Positions 63,301 to 64,000 of a stretch of DNA of 64,000 bases are shown here, piece after piece. Position 1 is the first letter of the stretch. Each line of letters starts with the position of its first letter. The notes beneath the pieces are model-generated. The model had not been told where the DNA came from. It saw only the letters and a list, made by a program, of their open reading frames with translations, and did not search any database. This stretch comes from Simmondsia chinensis (taxonomy: Eukaryota > Streptophyta > Magnoliopsida > Caryophyllales > Simmondsiaceae): assembly GCA_018398585.1 (NCBI GenBank), contig JAGTTD010000010.1, forward strand, positions 32,714,638 to 32,778,637, in the 5' to 3' direction. Position numbers and translations under genes: made by a program.

Positions 63301-64000
63301 CAGTTAAGTTTATGAACTCTTCTAGTCATGGAGCTCAAAACTTGAGGCCATCTTCAAAGGGGCTGGGGAGGGGGGCGGACCAATCAACACGTTGAGGGAA
63401 GCCTGCGATTTGAGACATTAAATGTTGGCATATTAACGAAGAAGAGTTTTGAGGAAGCCCAAATGATGACGAAGAGAAAGATCAACATCCTATGCCCTCA
63501 AGAGGCTAGATAGGTGAGCACAAAAGCAAGAGATGTGTTAGGGTATAAACTATGGTATGCGGGCAAAGCCAAGGGATGGAATGATGTGGGTATTAATTTG
63601 GATAGCTACTTTAAGGACAAAGCAGTGGGCATGACTAGGATCAGTGATAGGATCATTAGCATCAGGTTGGTTTTAGATGGGGAGATATTGAACTTTATAA
63701 GTGCCTATGCACCGCAGATTGGGTAGACAAAGCAAGAGAAGGCTAAATTCTGGAAGGACTTAGACTTAACGATGAAAGGCATACCCCAGAGCGAACAAGT
63801 AGTGATTGGCGGTGACTTCAATGGGCATGTGGGAGTGACCACAGACGGCTATGCATCCTACAATGGAGGCTTTGGTTCTGGAACTAGGAATGATGAGGGT
63901 AAGGTCCTCCTAGACTTTATCGTCACTTATGAGTTAACGGTTGCCAACACCTTCTTCAGAAAACGTGATGAGCACATCATCATGTATCGAAGCGGTGGAG
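63301..64000 (+). pseudogene. RTE-clade LINE, endonuclease part, truncated by window edge
   Basis: Reading the frame from about 63463: KRKINILCPQEAR, stop (63511-63513), STKARDVLGYKLWYAGKAKG, ISDRIISIRLVL, FISAYAPQIG, stop (63724-63726), AKFWKDLDLTM, VVIGGDFNGHVGV, LLDFIVTYELTVANTFFRKR. QE, SAYAPQ and GGDFN are motifs of the APE-type endonuclease of non-LTR retrotransposons, and the spacing suits the RTE clade. Two in-frame stops (probably from TGG and a Leu codon) show it is dead here. Reverse transcriptase would follow beyond 64000. Confidence 0.85.

Noticed and set aside
1..64000. CRISPR arrays, bacterial operons, phage or viral genes
   Set aside because: No regularly spaced repeats with unique spacers, and no prokaryotic or viral coding signals; the genes are spliced plant genes.

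Overview
The window is nuclear DNA of a flowering plant, most likely a eudicot. It is AT-rich, its genes are split by long introns, and it carries Ty1/copia, TRIM, RTE-LINE, SINE, hAT and Tourist-like elements. One splice graph also gives a plastid-targeted protein. The species cannot be named from the sequence. Most of the DNA is transposon-derived.

Genes, left to right. (1) 2131-6092 (+): an SPX-domain phosphate-sensing protein, three exons, with two perfect PHR1-type P1BS sites just upstream of the TATA box. (2) 20808-23078 (+): a class III secretory peroxidase close to PRX25, four exons. (3) 23832-23904 (+): tRNA-Arg(CCG). (4) 29872-39903 (+): a small plastid DUF3119-type protein assembled here from eight short exons that no single ORF reveals. 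(5) 41842-45531 (-): a membrane-anchored FkbM-type methyltransferase, two exons, with a telomere-like hexamer array in its leader. (6) 49242-57097 (+): a GH28 polygalacturonase, nine exons, one of only 27 nt. (7) 60706-62212 (-): the last three exons of a gene whose C-terminus resembles the scaffold nucleoporin NUP205; its 5' part lies outside the window.

The space between and inside the genes is layered with mobile elements. A complete but frameshifted copia retrotransposon (12213-17507) has 178-bp LTRs and TCAGG target duplications. Two solo LTRs (9999-11506 and 20275-20641) have clear target duplications; one also has an empty-site copy 1 kb away. A 72-bp-LTR TRIM family occurs at least four times. 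An RTE LINE enters at the right edge.

The most unusual content is a dispersed family of chimeric retroposons with a 5S rRNA head and a SINE-like tail. One copy, with a 15/16 target duplication, lies 150 bp upstream of the plastid gene. Intron 7 of the same gene holds a retroposed 5S rRNA copy that was later split by a tRNA-type SINE. Two hAT deletion derivatives, 12 kb apart in opposite orientation, share termini, 7/8 target duplications and the same short acidic reading frame.

The genes do not form a functional cluster; they are ordinary, independent plant genes. Exon joins were deduced by eye from GT-AG borders, reading phase and family conservation, without transcripts. Repeat family names rest on termini, target duplications and copy comparison inside this window only.
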